Shown: in pieces, positions 41,143 to 53,303 of the stretch
Position numbering within the stretch: position 1 is the first letter of the stretch
Layout: each line of letters starts with the position of its first letter
The notes under the pieces: generated by a model
Told to the model about the DNA's origin: nothing
Database searches by the model: none
What the model saw: only the letters and a program-made list of their open reading frames with translations
NCBI RefSeq assembly: GCF_023973825.1
Contig: NC_090124.1
Location: forward strand, 464,001-528,000
DNA: 64,000 bases
Direction: 5' to 3'
DNA from: Plasmodium brasilianum
Lineage: Eukaryota > Apicomplexa > Aconoidasida > Haemosporida > Plasmodiidae
Translations under genes and position numbers: made by a program

Positions 41143-44100
41143 ATGGAAAAACTAACAAGAGAAGAGTGTAACCATATTACAGAAAATACTAAAAATAAAG
41201 AGGTTATTTTATTACAATTTAGTTCTAATTAATTGTAAATTTTATTTTATTTTTTTTTTTTTTATGCCTCTTCGGTATTTCTATATATATAATAGCATTT
41301 TTTGGGACTACAGGAATTCTTAGAGTTTTCCGATGATTTTGTTTTGCGCTCAAGCTGTCATAATTTTTCGCCAGTATTCAAAATATAAACGCAAATATGT
41401 ATCCTTATACATACAAAAATATATATATTTTCCATAATACCCATTTTTGTCATTGCTTTTCACAATTTTTTTAGTATTACAAAGAAGGATATTTAGAAAA
41501 AAAATGCTCAAATTCATGGTGTGGTTACGCAAAAAGATGGTTTCTTTTAAAAAATAAAAAATTATATTATTTTAAAACAAAAGAAAGTTTAAGACCGTCT
41601 GGTGTTCTAGACCTAGAATTAATTCATATGAATATTAACGTAAATATGAAATTATTTATCATTTGTGTAATATTATCCATCATTTAAAAAAAAAAAAAAT
41701 GCATACTTAACCCTAAAAAAACAATAATTTTATATGAGAATATTTTTTTACATTTACCCACAGAACATATTGAAAATTAGTAGTTTCTTTTTGTTACAAC
41801 TTTATATAATTCTTCTCTCATATTTTTTTGCGCTTCCATTTTTTTTTTTTTTTCTTTCTTGAATTTTTATAGTATGATCATGGAGTTAATAGGAAAAGAA
41901 ATGCCGACGACTGTTTTTTATGTAATATTCGAAAATTCTTGTACACTAATAATATTAGCGATGCTTTTCCACATTTCGGATGTTTTAATAGAACTGTACT
42001 TTGATATATGTATGCACACATATGAAAATACTTGTAGATGTATTATATATATACGTATATATTTACTCATGTATGAGTTCCTTTTCGCCCTTAATAGATT
42101 GCATTGAATCAAGAATGTACAAGAACGAATCATTATTAATATTAAACCCCCAAAATACAAAAGTCAAGTTTTATTTAAGGGTATATTTATATAAATAACA
42201 GTAGAACTAAAAATTATAATCAAAGGGAGCTCATATGTTAATACTAATTATATTTCCTTTATTAACTAAGATATTTTAACAAAATTTTGTTTGTAGGGTA
42301 ATGATAAAGATATATGTGAGTGGTACAGTTTATTAAGTAATTCAATGATTAACAAAAAAATTACAACTCAACCTAAATTTATTTTTTCAGAAAATAATTT
42401 CTGGAAAATAGATAGGATATCTGTTGACGTTTTTGAATCTATCGCAGACACGGGTGATATAGTCTTATTTAGGTTAAGGAATATTTTCAAAAAATTAATC
42501 TTATTCTAAAATTTTTTTTTTTTTTTTTTTTATATGACGTGTATTTCAATAATGTATACATAATTTCTTTTTTGGCAAGTATAATTTTTTATAAAATAAT
42601 ATTGAATGATTTTTTTTTTTTTTTTAAATAAGGTCAAACGTTGTCTCAGCAAAACTTCAGCGTATGTTGACAAGGGGAGAATATGATCACATTGGAATGA
42701 TTTTAAGGAATGACAAAAATAATTTATTCCTTTTAGAAGCGCTATCAAATATGGTTATAAAAAAATATACATACATATGTATATATACAGATGCATATGG
42801 GTGTCCAATAAGTATGGCACTTTAAAGCAACGAAGTTGAAGAATCTTTATTTTGCGAATTTCGTGCAGGGAATTGTCTTAACACCTTGGGATCTCTTTCG
42901 AAAAAACCGATGGAACGAAGCATACGCTAGGTTACTCCTTTTATGAGATATATTTTTCTTGTTTTTTTTTACTTTTTTGCTTTTATTGAATGATAATAGG
43001 CATTTAACAAAGGGTTGATTGTTAAACAAACAAAAGGCTCGAAAGAAGAAAAACTTAAAATGTACATGTGTTCACATATATGTATGTACGTATGTACATA
43101 CACAAGGAAACATTTAATGTACGTACTAATTTATTTTCACTTGCACACTTTGACTTTTTTTAGGATTGCTTTAAGACGTCTAACATGGGATAACTCTGAA
43201 GAGAATCTTCGAAATTTATTAAATTTTTTGAAAAATACAATAGGAAAAAAATATAATTTAAAAATAATTAATTTTATTACTCCCAAATCTGGTATTTTAA
43301 ATTTATTCCTATCGAACAAACAAAATTTTTTAGGCCATTCGATTCATGAACTTCATATTTTATGCTTATAAAAAAAACAAAACATAATGGAAGTAAAAAT
43401 ACATAGAATACTCCTGCATATATACATATATGTAAACTTTTAATTTCGCTATAATATCTAATATTAAATATTCTCTTTTTATAATAATTTTTTCCATTCA
43501 CTTTTAGCGGGTACGGATAGTTACTTTTGCTCAGAATTGATAGGAGAGTGTTGGAAGGTAAGTCTTAAAAAAATAACGAAAAGAGGGAAAGAAAAAGGAA
43601 AAGAAAACTGCTAATATGTAAACATACATAAGTATATACATATAAATATATGTATACATGTTTATGTATTTTAATGTATATCTACAAGTACTACATTTTC
43701 AATTTTCCTTTTTGACTATTTAAATTCATATAACAACCAAAGATAATGGGTGTCATTCCTTTAAGTACCACTTGTTCTTATATTTGGCCAAGTAAATTAT
43801 AATGAGAACATGTGTAAAAATATATATGCACATATACGTATATAAATATAATCATATAGATTTAAAATTTAAACATATGATATATTCTCTTCATTATTTT
43901 TATTTTCATTATTATTTTTCAATCCTCCTTCTATATTCTTTGTCTACGTTATAATGTCTTTTTTCTTTTTTTTTTTTTTAATAATACCCACAATCTGCCA
44001 TGCGCCTATATATGTTATCGTTAAAGAAATATGTTTATAAAATGGATAACATAAGAAATATTAAAAACAAAAATTCCTTACCCTTATTAGGCAATTTTTC

Positions 44101-44179
44101 CGAAAAATTCGAAGAAAAAATTAAGTTACAGTCAGGCTGTCAGCTAAATAATGAACTGTGCATAGATTTTTCCCTATGA
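41143..44179 (+). CDS. PH domain fused to a permuted papain-like (YiiX/NlpC-P60-type) cysteine hydrolase domain, twelve exons
   Basis: Exons 41143-41202, 41314-41373, 41475-41639, 41873-41981, 42098-42180, 42297-42472, 42633-42753, 42869-42930, 43164-43291, 43508-43557, 43743-43791 and 44091-44179 give 383 residues, in frame at all eleven joins. Residues 41-175 form a split PH domain: YYKEGYLEKK, then AKRWFLLKNKKLYYFKTKE, a roughly 35-residue insert, then the HFGYCIESR strand and the closing helix DICEWYSLL with its invariant Trp. Residues 205-383 read as a permuted papain fold: DTGDIVLFR, then YDHIGMIL (His237), FLLEAL (Glu253) and YFCSELIGECWK (Cys329), then MGVIPL and WPSNF. Having His before Cys is the permuted order of YiiX/YaeF and LRAT-type enzymes. 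A membrane-targeted amidase, thiolesterase or acyltransferase is inferred; the substrate is unknown. The last exon was chosen because only that acceptor keeps frame. Confidence 0.75.
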
Positions 44180-44269
44180 ATAATTGACTTTTTTTCTTCC
44201 TCCTTTTTCCAATTTCGAAGTTTTAAATTTCAATTGCTTTTTGATTTGAAATGAATTTAAATTTGCACG

Positions 44270-44318
<49 letters not shown>

Positions 44319-45135
44319 TTGTATAAATATTTAAATATTCATTTATGTATATATGCATGTATGTTGGCAGAAAAGAAAAACTAGGTAATTTCCTACCAAC
44401 TGCAGAGTGTCATTAAGAAATATTTTTTTTAACTTCTTCTCTACTATTTATTAGCTCCTCCGAAATTTCTTCATACTTTTTTGACTACTCCGCAATATTT
44501 ATAGTGAAGGTATAGGTATTTACCTATCTTTTCTTTTTATTCATTAATCTTCATTTATTTATTTACCCAATTTTTTTTTTTTTTTCTTCCCATACTTATA
44601 TATATACATCATATGTGTGTGCATTAATATAATTTTTCTAAACCAAATTAACACATTCCATGATAATACGAAAAAAAAAAATAAAGATATTAGACATAAA
44701 AAAAAAAAAAAAATTTGTCAGAGACATTTTAGAAGATTAATATTAGTATTAACTTTACAGATACTGGTAGGAAAATGGATTAGTTATTATTATTATTATT
44801 ATTATCGTTTTATTGTTGCGCCTTTTATTATATCAGTGTTGTGAAAAAAAAACTATTGTCTAAGTTTTTATACTACCTTTTGATTAAATATCTAATAAAA
44901 AGAAAAAAAAAGATATAATACGCAAAAGCGTCTATATCATTAAAAAACAAAAAGGAATACGCAGAAGTTGAAGAATGAATTAAATAGTCACAGCGTAGCA
45001 AAAAAGGACACAAATAAAATAAATGCATAATAAAAATAATAAAGTTAGGCATAAAAACGCACACAAAATAAACACAGATAGAAAAGAGAAAAACCAAAAA
45101 TAAATAAAAATAAGACATAGAATTAAAAGGTAAAA
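44180..45135. other. Intergenic between the PH/papain-like gene and ADF2
   Basis: About 0.95 kb. A long TA microsatellite lies at about 44268-44318, A tracts at 44697-44714, and an ATT run at 44785-44805 in the ADF2 leader. A 23-codon open stretch on the minus strand (about 44415-44490, Glu/Lys-rich) is too short to support. Confidence 0.55.
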
Positions 45136-45722
45136 ATGGTCTCAGGTGTTAGGGTATCAGAAGAATGTATTTACGAATTTAATAAATTGAAAGTTAAACA
45201 TCTACACAAATATATGATTTTTCGAATAGAAAATTGTGAAGAAATTATTGTTGACATATTAGAACAGGATCCTGATTTAAAATCTTTGGATGATATAATA
45301 ATAGGAATTAGCAACCATTTGAAAAAAACCGAATGTAGATACATTGTAGCAGGTGAATTCGTATATTACGAATACATACGCACGTACGATAAGTTGATGC
45401 TTTTATATGTAGAATGTTTTTTCTATTCCATTTTTTCTTATTTAGTTTTTTCTTATTCCATTATTTCGCTGGAATAATTTTTATTATTCATTTTTAAAAT
45501 ACTGTAGATATGCCAATTCCTACTCCTGAGGGTGTTTTGCGAAATAAAATATATTTTATTTTTTGGTCTCCTGATTCCGCAAGGGCAAAAGAGAAAATGC
45601 TATATGCATCATCTAAAGAATCTCTAGTACGAAAAATTAATGGAATTTTTAAAAGTTTCGAAATTACCTGTGACTTAGAAGAATTCGAAGAGGAGCTAAA
45701 GACTATTATTTTAAGCACCTAA
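45136..45722 (+). CDS. ADF2: Actin-depolymerizing factor 2 (ADF/cofilin)
   Basis: Exons 45136-45352 and 45508-45722; the donor GTGAAT and acceptor CTGTAG join ...RYIVA to DMPIPTPEGV, giving 143 residues. The ADF homology fold is complete: N-terminal MVSGVRVSEECIYEFNKLK with the G/F-site start, the NCEEIIVDILE strand, the YFIFWSPDSARAKEKMLYAS segment, and the SSKESLVRKI part of the main actin-binding helix (about 96-116). It matches what I remember of P. falciparum ADF2 very closely. Plasmodium has two ADFs: ADF1 is short, atypical and essential, while ADF2 is longer, more conventional and mainly expressed in mosquito and other extracellular stages. ADF2 binds monomeric and filamentous actin and speeds turnover. 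The intron position after the fifth strand is typical. Confidence 0.96.
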
Positions 45723-46425
45723 ATCGTGGCAGACAACTCGTTTAATGCCCATTTATAAAATACACACCTATGTATATATACACGGGTATATATATACATA
45801 CCGTACATATCTAATGATAATAGTAATAATACAATTATTAACAACATGATTATGAAAATTGCCATTATATAAATATTACAACAAAATAATGTTATCGTAG
45901 GGGAAAAAAAAAAGCATTTTGTTATAGTGAAATATACATTCCTTTTTCGTAATATGCATTCTTCTTAACTATTGTCATTAATTTATTTGGAAATGAAGAA
46001 AAATATATATTTGTCTAAACATGCTTTACTTATAATATCTGCGGTCATCTCATTTTAATTAATTAAGTATAAATTTTCTATAAAAAAATAAAGAAATTAA
46101 ATAAATACGAAAATATATTAAATAAATGAAAAGTATGAATTAGGATATCATATATTATTTATTCTATTCATTTTTTTTATTATTTTTTTTTTTTTTTTAA
46201 TTTTTTATGTGCTTAAACTAAATTTACCATCTTGATGTAAAATATAGTCTTTATTTTTTTGTTTCAGTTTTTTCTTTTTCGATTTTTCATCTAATAAACT
46301 CTCTTTTATTTTAGATTTTATATTCATTATAGTTGACTCTATCAGCTAGAAAAAGAAGTAAAATTAATGAATTGAAAAATAACGGGTATAAATACTTGTT
46401 AAGGTAAAATCTACACATATTTACG

Positions 46426-46470
<45 letters not shown>

Positions 46471-49470
46471 TGATGCATCTATGTCATATGTATACTCTTT
46501 GCTTTTTATATTACGCAAGAAAAACCAGGTAAAAAAAGTGGCATATAATTATTGAATTTTATATTTTTAATTCGATGTATTTTCAGTAATATATATAAGA
46601 ACTGCAAAACTAGAAACATCCTGAAGAATTTGAGAAGAATAAAAAAAATTAAATGAATATATATAAATACTTTAATATACACATTTATTCATTTTTCATT
46701 TCTTTTTTTTCTTTTTTTTTTATTTTATTGAAATTTTATTTTTACAAATTGACTGAAAAACTGAAAACTGTTGTTGCAAGCATGCGCCCATTTGTTATAT
46801 TAAACACATTTATCATACAAGAGAATATTCCTATAAAATGAAGCAGAGGGTATTACACATACATATGTATATAATATATGCATGTGTTAAGGAAAAGTAA
46901 CGTTTATTTTTCTCTTTTTATTATAAAAAATGAGCTTATAATAATAATAATAGTAATACTTATTATTAATTTAACCATAAAAGGACAGAATAGACACACA
47001 ACTAAATGCCGTTACATTGGCTTCAAGCATTAAAGGAGGAAGTAAAAAAAAGAAGAATTTGTTTTTTTTACAATATATACAAACATCCATACATATACCT
47101 ATACATGCATCCACATCCCCGCATGTACAAGCGCATATTTGAGACCAAGTACGTTTATACGCTTTATATGGGATAAAATAAGATAATGAACGCATTAAAT
47201 ATAAAGTAGTAGCTGAACAGTTGGTCCTATTTTTTTATACTTAAAAATATTGCGGTGCTTAAGGGGTTCCATTTATGCCCTACTAAAAAAGTATTATTAA
47301 CACATTTATGGGTAACATTTCAGAGGAATCAAAAAATAAATTTTAATATACCTTTATTTTTTTTTTCATTATTTAAAAACAAATGTGTTGAATCTACAAA
47401 AAAAAAAAAAAAAAAAGACATATATATATATATGTGTTTTTATTTTGTGAATAAACAATATGAACAGATGAGTATATATGTAAGATGAAAAAATAAAATT
47501 ACTCTCAAAAAAGGTTGAGGAAAACAAAAATGATAACACTTGAGCTATAACAATGATTAGCCATAATCCTACAATGATTTTTTTAAAATACCATTAGTAA
47601 AATATGTCTTTTTATTCATATTGTTGATATACGGTCAGTAGTAGAGTATACATTTTACATTTTGGTTCGTTTAAAAATAAAAAAAAAAAAAAAAAGAACA
47701 CACTACGCATGTATGTTTATATTATATATATATCTATGTTGTACTTCACCCTTTTAAGCATAAAAATTTACCAGACGTAATAGAATATAATTTATAAACA
47801 CTTGAAAACGTTGAATTTCCTATAAAAAATATATTCTTCAAAAAAGGCAATATATTAGCACCTCCATATAAACATATATACATACATCTATACGTACATG
47901 CATACGTATGTAGTACTATCATTTTTCGCAAAAAATTACAACACTTTTTCCCATATTTTTTTGTTCTTTTGCTCTATTTATACCGCCAAGAGATTTATCA
48001 TTATAATAATAGAACCGAACAATATAAATGTAATAGACACATTTTCAATACAACTTTTTAAAGAGCTTAGTTCATCTTTTTTAACCTTTCCAATTTTATT
48101 CTCATACTTCTTGGAATTTTTATTATGAAGTATATAATTTAGTATCATATTGCATAGTACAAATTTATAAAAAAAATATATATAAGAATGCGCGGTCACA
48201 AATAGAGTATATAATTAAAAAAAATTTTAAAACAAATTATTTTACTCTAAATTGATATATCTTATCAAAAATGAACAATAAAATTAAAACTAAAAGTATG
48301 AGTGGTATGGGCTTGGAAAAGAAAAATAAAAATTTTTGTAAAATGCAGAAAGACTGATAAGCATTTATTTTTTTAATATTATAACATGTAGAAGTATTAA
48401 ACGTGTATATACATTCGTGCCTTTCTTCTAAATAATAATGAAATAAACATAAATATATATCCTCCAAAAAAAAAAAAAAAAAAAAAAAAAACAGAAGCAA
48501 AAACAGAAGCAAAAACAGAAGCAAAAAAGAAGCAAATAAAAAACGAAGAGCCAAAAGTGAAGCAGAGAAGTAAAAAAGTAAAAATTTATGAACAACTTTA
48601 TTATTTTTTATACGTAATATATTTTTTCGTAAAAAGGTGCTACTAGTTAAAACACGGTTAGGCGTGTATACTACCATACGGTCACATTTACATCCATATA
48701 TATACACATTAACATAAAGACTAGATGTTAAAAGCGTATTTTATGAACATGTAAAACAAATCCCTGTTGGGAGAAAATAAGAAAAAACTAAAGAAAAATG
48801 AAAAAAAGACAAATATGAAAAATTAAAAGAAGCAAAAAAAGTACATAAAATTATACGTAAGTACTATACGTACCCATATATACAAGTACATATTTCTTGA
48901 AGTTCAAATTTATCACATATTCTTCTCTACAAACGAAAAATTTGATGAACATGATTCCACATTACAAAATATTCTACAAAATGTATGGTTGAAAAAAAAA
49001 GAAAAAGAAAATAGATATAGCTGTTACATAATATATATATATATAAAAAAAAAAAAAGTTTAATGAAATAATCATAGCTTATATGCTTTTTGTAATAAGA
49101 TATTCAAACGAAATAAATGCACCTACTGCGTCACTCATTTTATAGAAAAACATCTAACAGGTGATAAATAACACTCGAAATTATGCAACTGGGAATTTTT
49201 AACAATAAATAATTACGCGCAAAAACGTGTAAATATATATATATACATGTATATGTATGTATATGCATATGTACATACATGTATGTATATGTACATGTCT
49301 AAACAAGTAGACACATTCTATATGATTCAGTGTAAGTTCAAAAGGTATCCACATATAGTTCTAAGCACTTATAAATAATAAAAAAAAAAAAAAAATCATA
49401 TAACTTAAAACTTACAATGTAACACCAATATTCTGTCCATTTAGTTGTTCCTCTCATATGTTATTCTTAT
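45723..49470. other. Stretch between ADF2 and the Asn-rich gene: unresolved minus-strand exons plus spacer
   Basis: Apart from the minus-strand exon-like segments at 46311-48311 described separately, this holds TA microsatellites (46432-46460, 49226-49260), A tracts (47399-47416, 48466-48490) and a 12-bp acagaagcaaaa tandem at 48491-48530. In my memory of the P. falciparum order there is room for one gene between ADF2 and the Asn-rich gene. I could not assemble it end to end. Confidence 0.5.
46311..48311 (-). CDS. Probable multi-exon small membrane protein gene, model incomplete
   Basis: Two overlapping splice chains read cleanly on the minus strand. Chain 1: 48311-48246 (PIPLILLVLILLFIFDKIYQ then FR), 48109-47984 (KYENKIGKVKKDELSSLKSC onward to a span SITFILFGSIIIMINLLA), then 47819-47772 (EIQRFQVFINYILLRL). 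A hydrophobic helix ending D..FRKYE followed by a second span recalls BAP31-type ER proteins, weakly. Chain 2: 47819-47772 in another phase (NSTFSSVYKLYSITS), 47568-47503 (LWLIIVIAQVLSFLFSSTFF), 47020-46976 (NVTAFSCVSILSFY) and 46345-46311 (DRVNYNEYKI then stop), all phase 1. The two chains conflict at 47819-47772, so at least one join is wrong, or two genes abut. The N-terminal exon is not found; ATG at 49138 (MSDAV) is one candidate. Confidence 0.38.
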
Positions 49471-50969
49471 TTAAGTAAACATACTGGGGTTCATAAAATC
49501 TAAGGAAGCCTGAAATACAGTATCAGGATTTCCTTTAAGTATAGTTAAATTATCATTTTCCAAATTGTCTTTATCTTTTTTATTTTTATTTTTATTTGCT
49601 CGTTCTCCTGATTTCCTTCCTTTTTTTTTAATAACCATGTTTTCCTTAATAATCTCATTATTCTCTACATTTCCGTTTGCTTCTATATTTTGACCTGTCT
49701 CCATATTACCCTTATCCTTTATATTTTCATGTATATCATCTATATTTCCATTTGTGTTTTTATTTTTTTTTGGTTTTATTCTTTCATATTTCCTTCTCGG
49801 TTTTTTAATTTTTAGTTCCTTATCCAGAGTTTCATTATTTCTTTCTGTCTTTTTTTTTCTTCTTGTTGTTTTATGTTTTCCTTCTACTTTTATACTCTTA
49901 TTTATTTCATTTTTATTTTTTAATTTAAGGGCTTTCAATTTATTATCCAATTTTATTACCATCTTTCTCTGATCATATCCCATGTATCTGCTATAAACAT
50001 TTTCGAAATGCTTTTTCATTTCATCAGTATCTGGGACCATGTCAAAATGTAAATGGTTAATAAACGAAGTTTGTTGTTCCCTTAAAAGGTTTAAAAAAAA
50101 AAAAAAATTACCAATGGAATATGTGCGTTTTGCTTAAACATATATTGATGCACAAATTCATGCACATATATAAATAAAAACAAAAACACAATGAACTTAC
50201 AGGAACAATTTTCACATACTTGAAAGTGATTAAATATATATCTTTTGAAGAATAAACAATTTATTTTATTGTTAATAACAAAAAAAAAAAAACAAAAAAA
50301 ACAAATGATATACATAAACGAATAATTTTTCCAAGCTGCACATTTCATGCACACACATTATTTTCCTTTTTTGTACCTCCACTTAATCGTAAATAACTTA
50401 TTACAAAAATCAGAGTTCAGAATGTTTCTGTAATCATAAGGCGTAATCTGCGTTAAGAGTCTTTTTTGATTATACCCAACCTGTATGCGGTAAAATGGAC
50501 GAATACAAAATGAAGGGAACAACTGCATCATTTCAGAGGCATAAATAAATACATATACATGTTTATACATATATATATATATATATATATATATGTATAA
50601 ATAATCACATCTTACACTTCTTATACTTACGAATGCGAATTCATTTGCCTTGGTTTCCGCTGTGTCTAAATCGAGCAGGCTATCGGTTGTGATGTTATTT
50701 AACGGTATATTGATCATTGTTTTAAAAAATTGCTATATATAAAATAAACAGAAAAAATTTGTATTTATATATTTATGTTTACATGTTATACTTATATGCA
50801 CATTATTTTATATTTAAAACAAAATATGGCATACTTTCTATTTCTATAAAATATATTCATAATTACATCTAAAGATTTCTCATCTAAATAGGGTTCTTTG
50901 TTTTTGTTTTTGTTTTTTCTTCTCCTCTTTTTTGGTTTCATTTGATTTTTCAAATGTTCAACCTTTATC

Positions 50970-51004
<35 letters not shown>

Positions 51005-53269
51005 ATGTTGGGAATATCTTATACCTACATATCTCCGTTACATACATCTATTTAAAACATAAAAAAAAAACTATATTTTGTGCTCTTACTAATTTATCAT
51101 CTAAAGTTCTCTGATTAAAGTACATTATCAAGGAGTTTATATTCTATAAGGAAGAAAAGGTGTACGTGTTTATGTGCATATATAAGATCAGTGAAGTACA
51201 TGCAAACGTACGTGCACATATGCATACACACTCCAAAATTAACCCTACCTGATGCACAAATAGCCTCGAGTTCTTAAATCTCGAATTTGCGTTATTTCTA
51301 TTTTTTCCCAATAAATGAAAGTACTGATCTAGCCTGTAATTGTTGGAAAATTCTATTAAAGGCCATATTAAATGAAGTCTATCTTTAAATGCGTTTTTTA
51401 ATATATCTACTACTTTTTCCACATTATTTATTATACAAGTAAATCCTAATGTACTTTTTATTTTGTCTAAACATATATGTATTCTTTTTATAATTAACAT
51501 ATCAATTTTTTGAAGTTGTAATTTTCCCATAAAGAAGGCCAGATTTTTCCTTCTCAAATTGTGTATGTCTTTTTTTTTAAATAAAGATAGCATATCTTTG
51601 TTATTATTGATATTCTCGTTTAAAGCAATAATATCATTTATATTTTTTTTCTTGAAAACTCTATTTAAACAAAAACTAAACTTTTTATACTTCTTTCTAA
51701 ATGTGTTAATAGTATTTATTCTAATATTTCTACTTAAACTTTTAATAAGACTACGAGAACCTTTCATATTAGGTGTGAAATTACTTTGCGGGAAACATAA
51801 CTTCTTCATATTTTTATTTTTTTTTATATATGAATTATTTTCTTCATTATTATATAAATCGTTAATGCTAGTGGCATCTTTACTTTCATAATATTGAAGC
51901 ATCTGCGTCATTTGCATTTCTTTGGTTTTAATTTTACCTTTATTTCTTCGTGCTCCTTTTTCTTTTTTTATCATTTCCTTCCTAGCGTTTTTCCTTCTTG
52001 ATTCATTGGTAACAACATTATTATCATCATTACAACTCTTATCATTAAAACTTTTAACATTATTATTATTAACATTATTATTGTCACTGTTGCTCTCCTT
52101 TTTGTAATCTTCTACTAGGAAATTTAACAAATACTTTGTAGAAAGGTCTTCATGATCACCCATATACGTATCATCCATACTGTTGAAATTGATCTGTTCT
52201 CCTTTTACATTTACATTTATTTTTCCCTCAGAAGATATATTATCCAGCATCATATTCATGCTATTATTATAAGAGTGTCCCTCACCTCTTCCCTCATAAA
52301 ATTTTGTACTTTCCTTATTCATTATCATTTGATCAATTTCAATATTTACGTTTGCCGCCTCCATATTTAACAAATCAACATTCCTCTGACTACCATCCAC
52401 ATCAACATTGTTACAAAAAGATGGTGATAATTTTGTCTGATTTGTTAATTCTAAATTATTATTTTTTCTTCTCCTATATTTTTTTACTTTGCCATTTTTG
52501 TTTAAACGATTATTCAAATCCTTTTCACCTCTTTCCATATTTTCTGAACAAGTTATAATATTAAGCATATTGGTACTTCCTTTTTCATTAAGTATTTCAT
52601 TTTTTTGAAAATTACTTTTGTTAAATTTATTTCTATTTTTATTGTGATCGTTTTCCAAATGCTGTCCATCATACATGTATCTGTTTTCTTCGTTTAAACT
52701 GTACATGCCACTTAAAGTTATGTCCTTATCATTAAAAGCTGTATTTTCCTTCGTCATATTTATGTTATTATTACTGCTATATTCTACACTGTTCATATTA
52801 ATGTTCGTAGACAAGTTTAGCATACAGTCATTATTTTCACTTGTAAACCTATCTTTCGCATTAATATAAATGCCACTCACGGTTAGGTTACTCTGTACAT
52901 TGTTGTTAAGGGGAATCAATTTACCTTGCTCGTTCATAAAAATTTTGGATGTATTGCTCTTAGTTGATTCCTTTTTGCTTATTCTAGATTTTCTGACTTT
53001 TTTTGCTTCTCCACTGTTATTGTTATTGATGTTGTTTCTGACAATACCACTGATATGACCTCTGATATTTTCCCCAACACTGTTTACACTTTTTTTTTTC
53101 CTCCTGACTTTGGGGGAGCTTAAAAGTCCTGCATTGGCATTGTTGGGTATAGGGTTACTATCTATGTTCATATTCATAATAAGGTCGTTGAAATTGCTGT
53201 TTATGTTATTAATTAATTTGTTGTTAATAAGGTTATCATGGCAGGTACCATTCATGATGGATATCTTAA

Positions 53270-53303
<34 letters not shown>

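Noticed and set aside
44027..44090. Upstream extension of the last PH/papain-like exon to a TTAAAG acceptor at 44026
   Set aside because: Open in the right frame, but that acceptor is out of phase with the only donor (43791); the CCCTTATTAG acceptor at 44090 keeps frame and gives the family-like WPSNF.
48491..48610. Plus-strand TEAK-repeat frame
   Set aside because: A 12-bp simple tandem following a poly-A tract; no start, no conserved neighbour, and it is antisense to the hydrophobic minus-strand reading.
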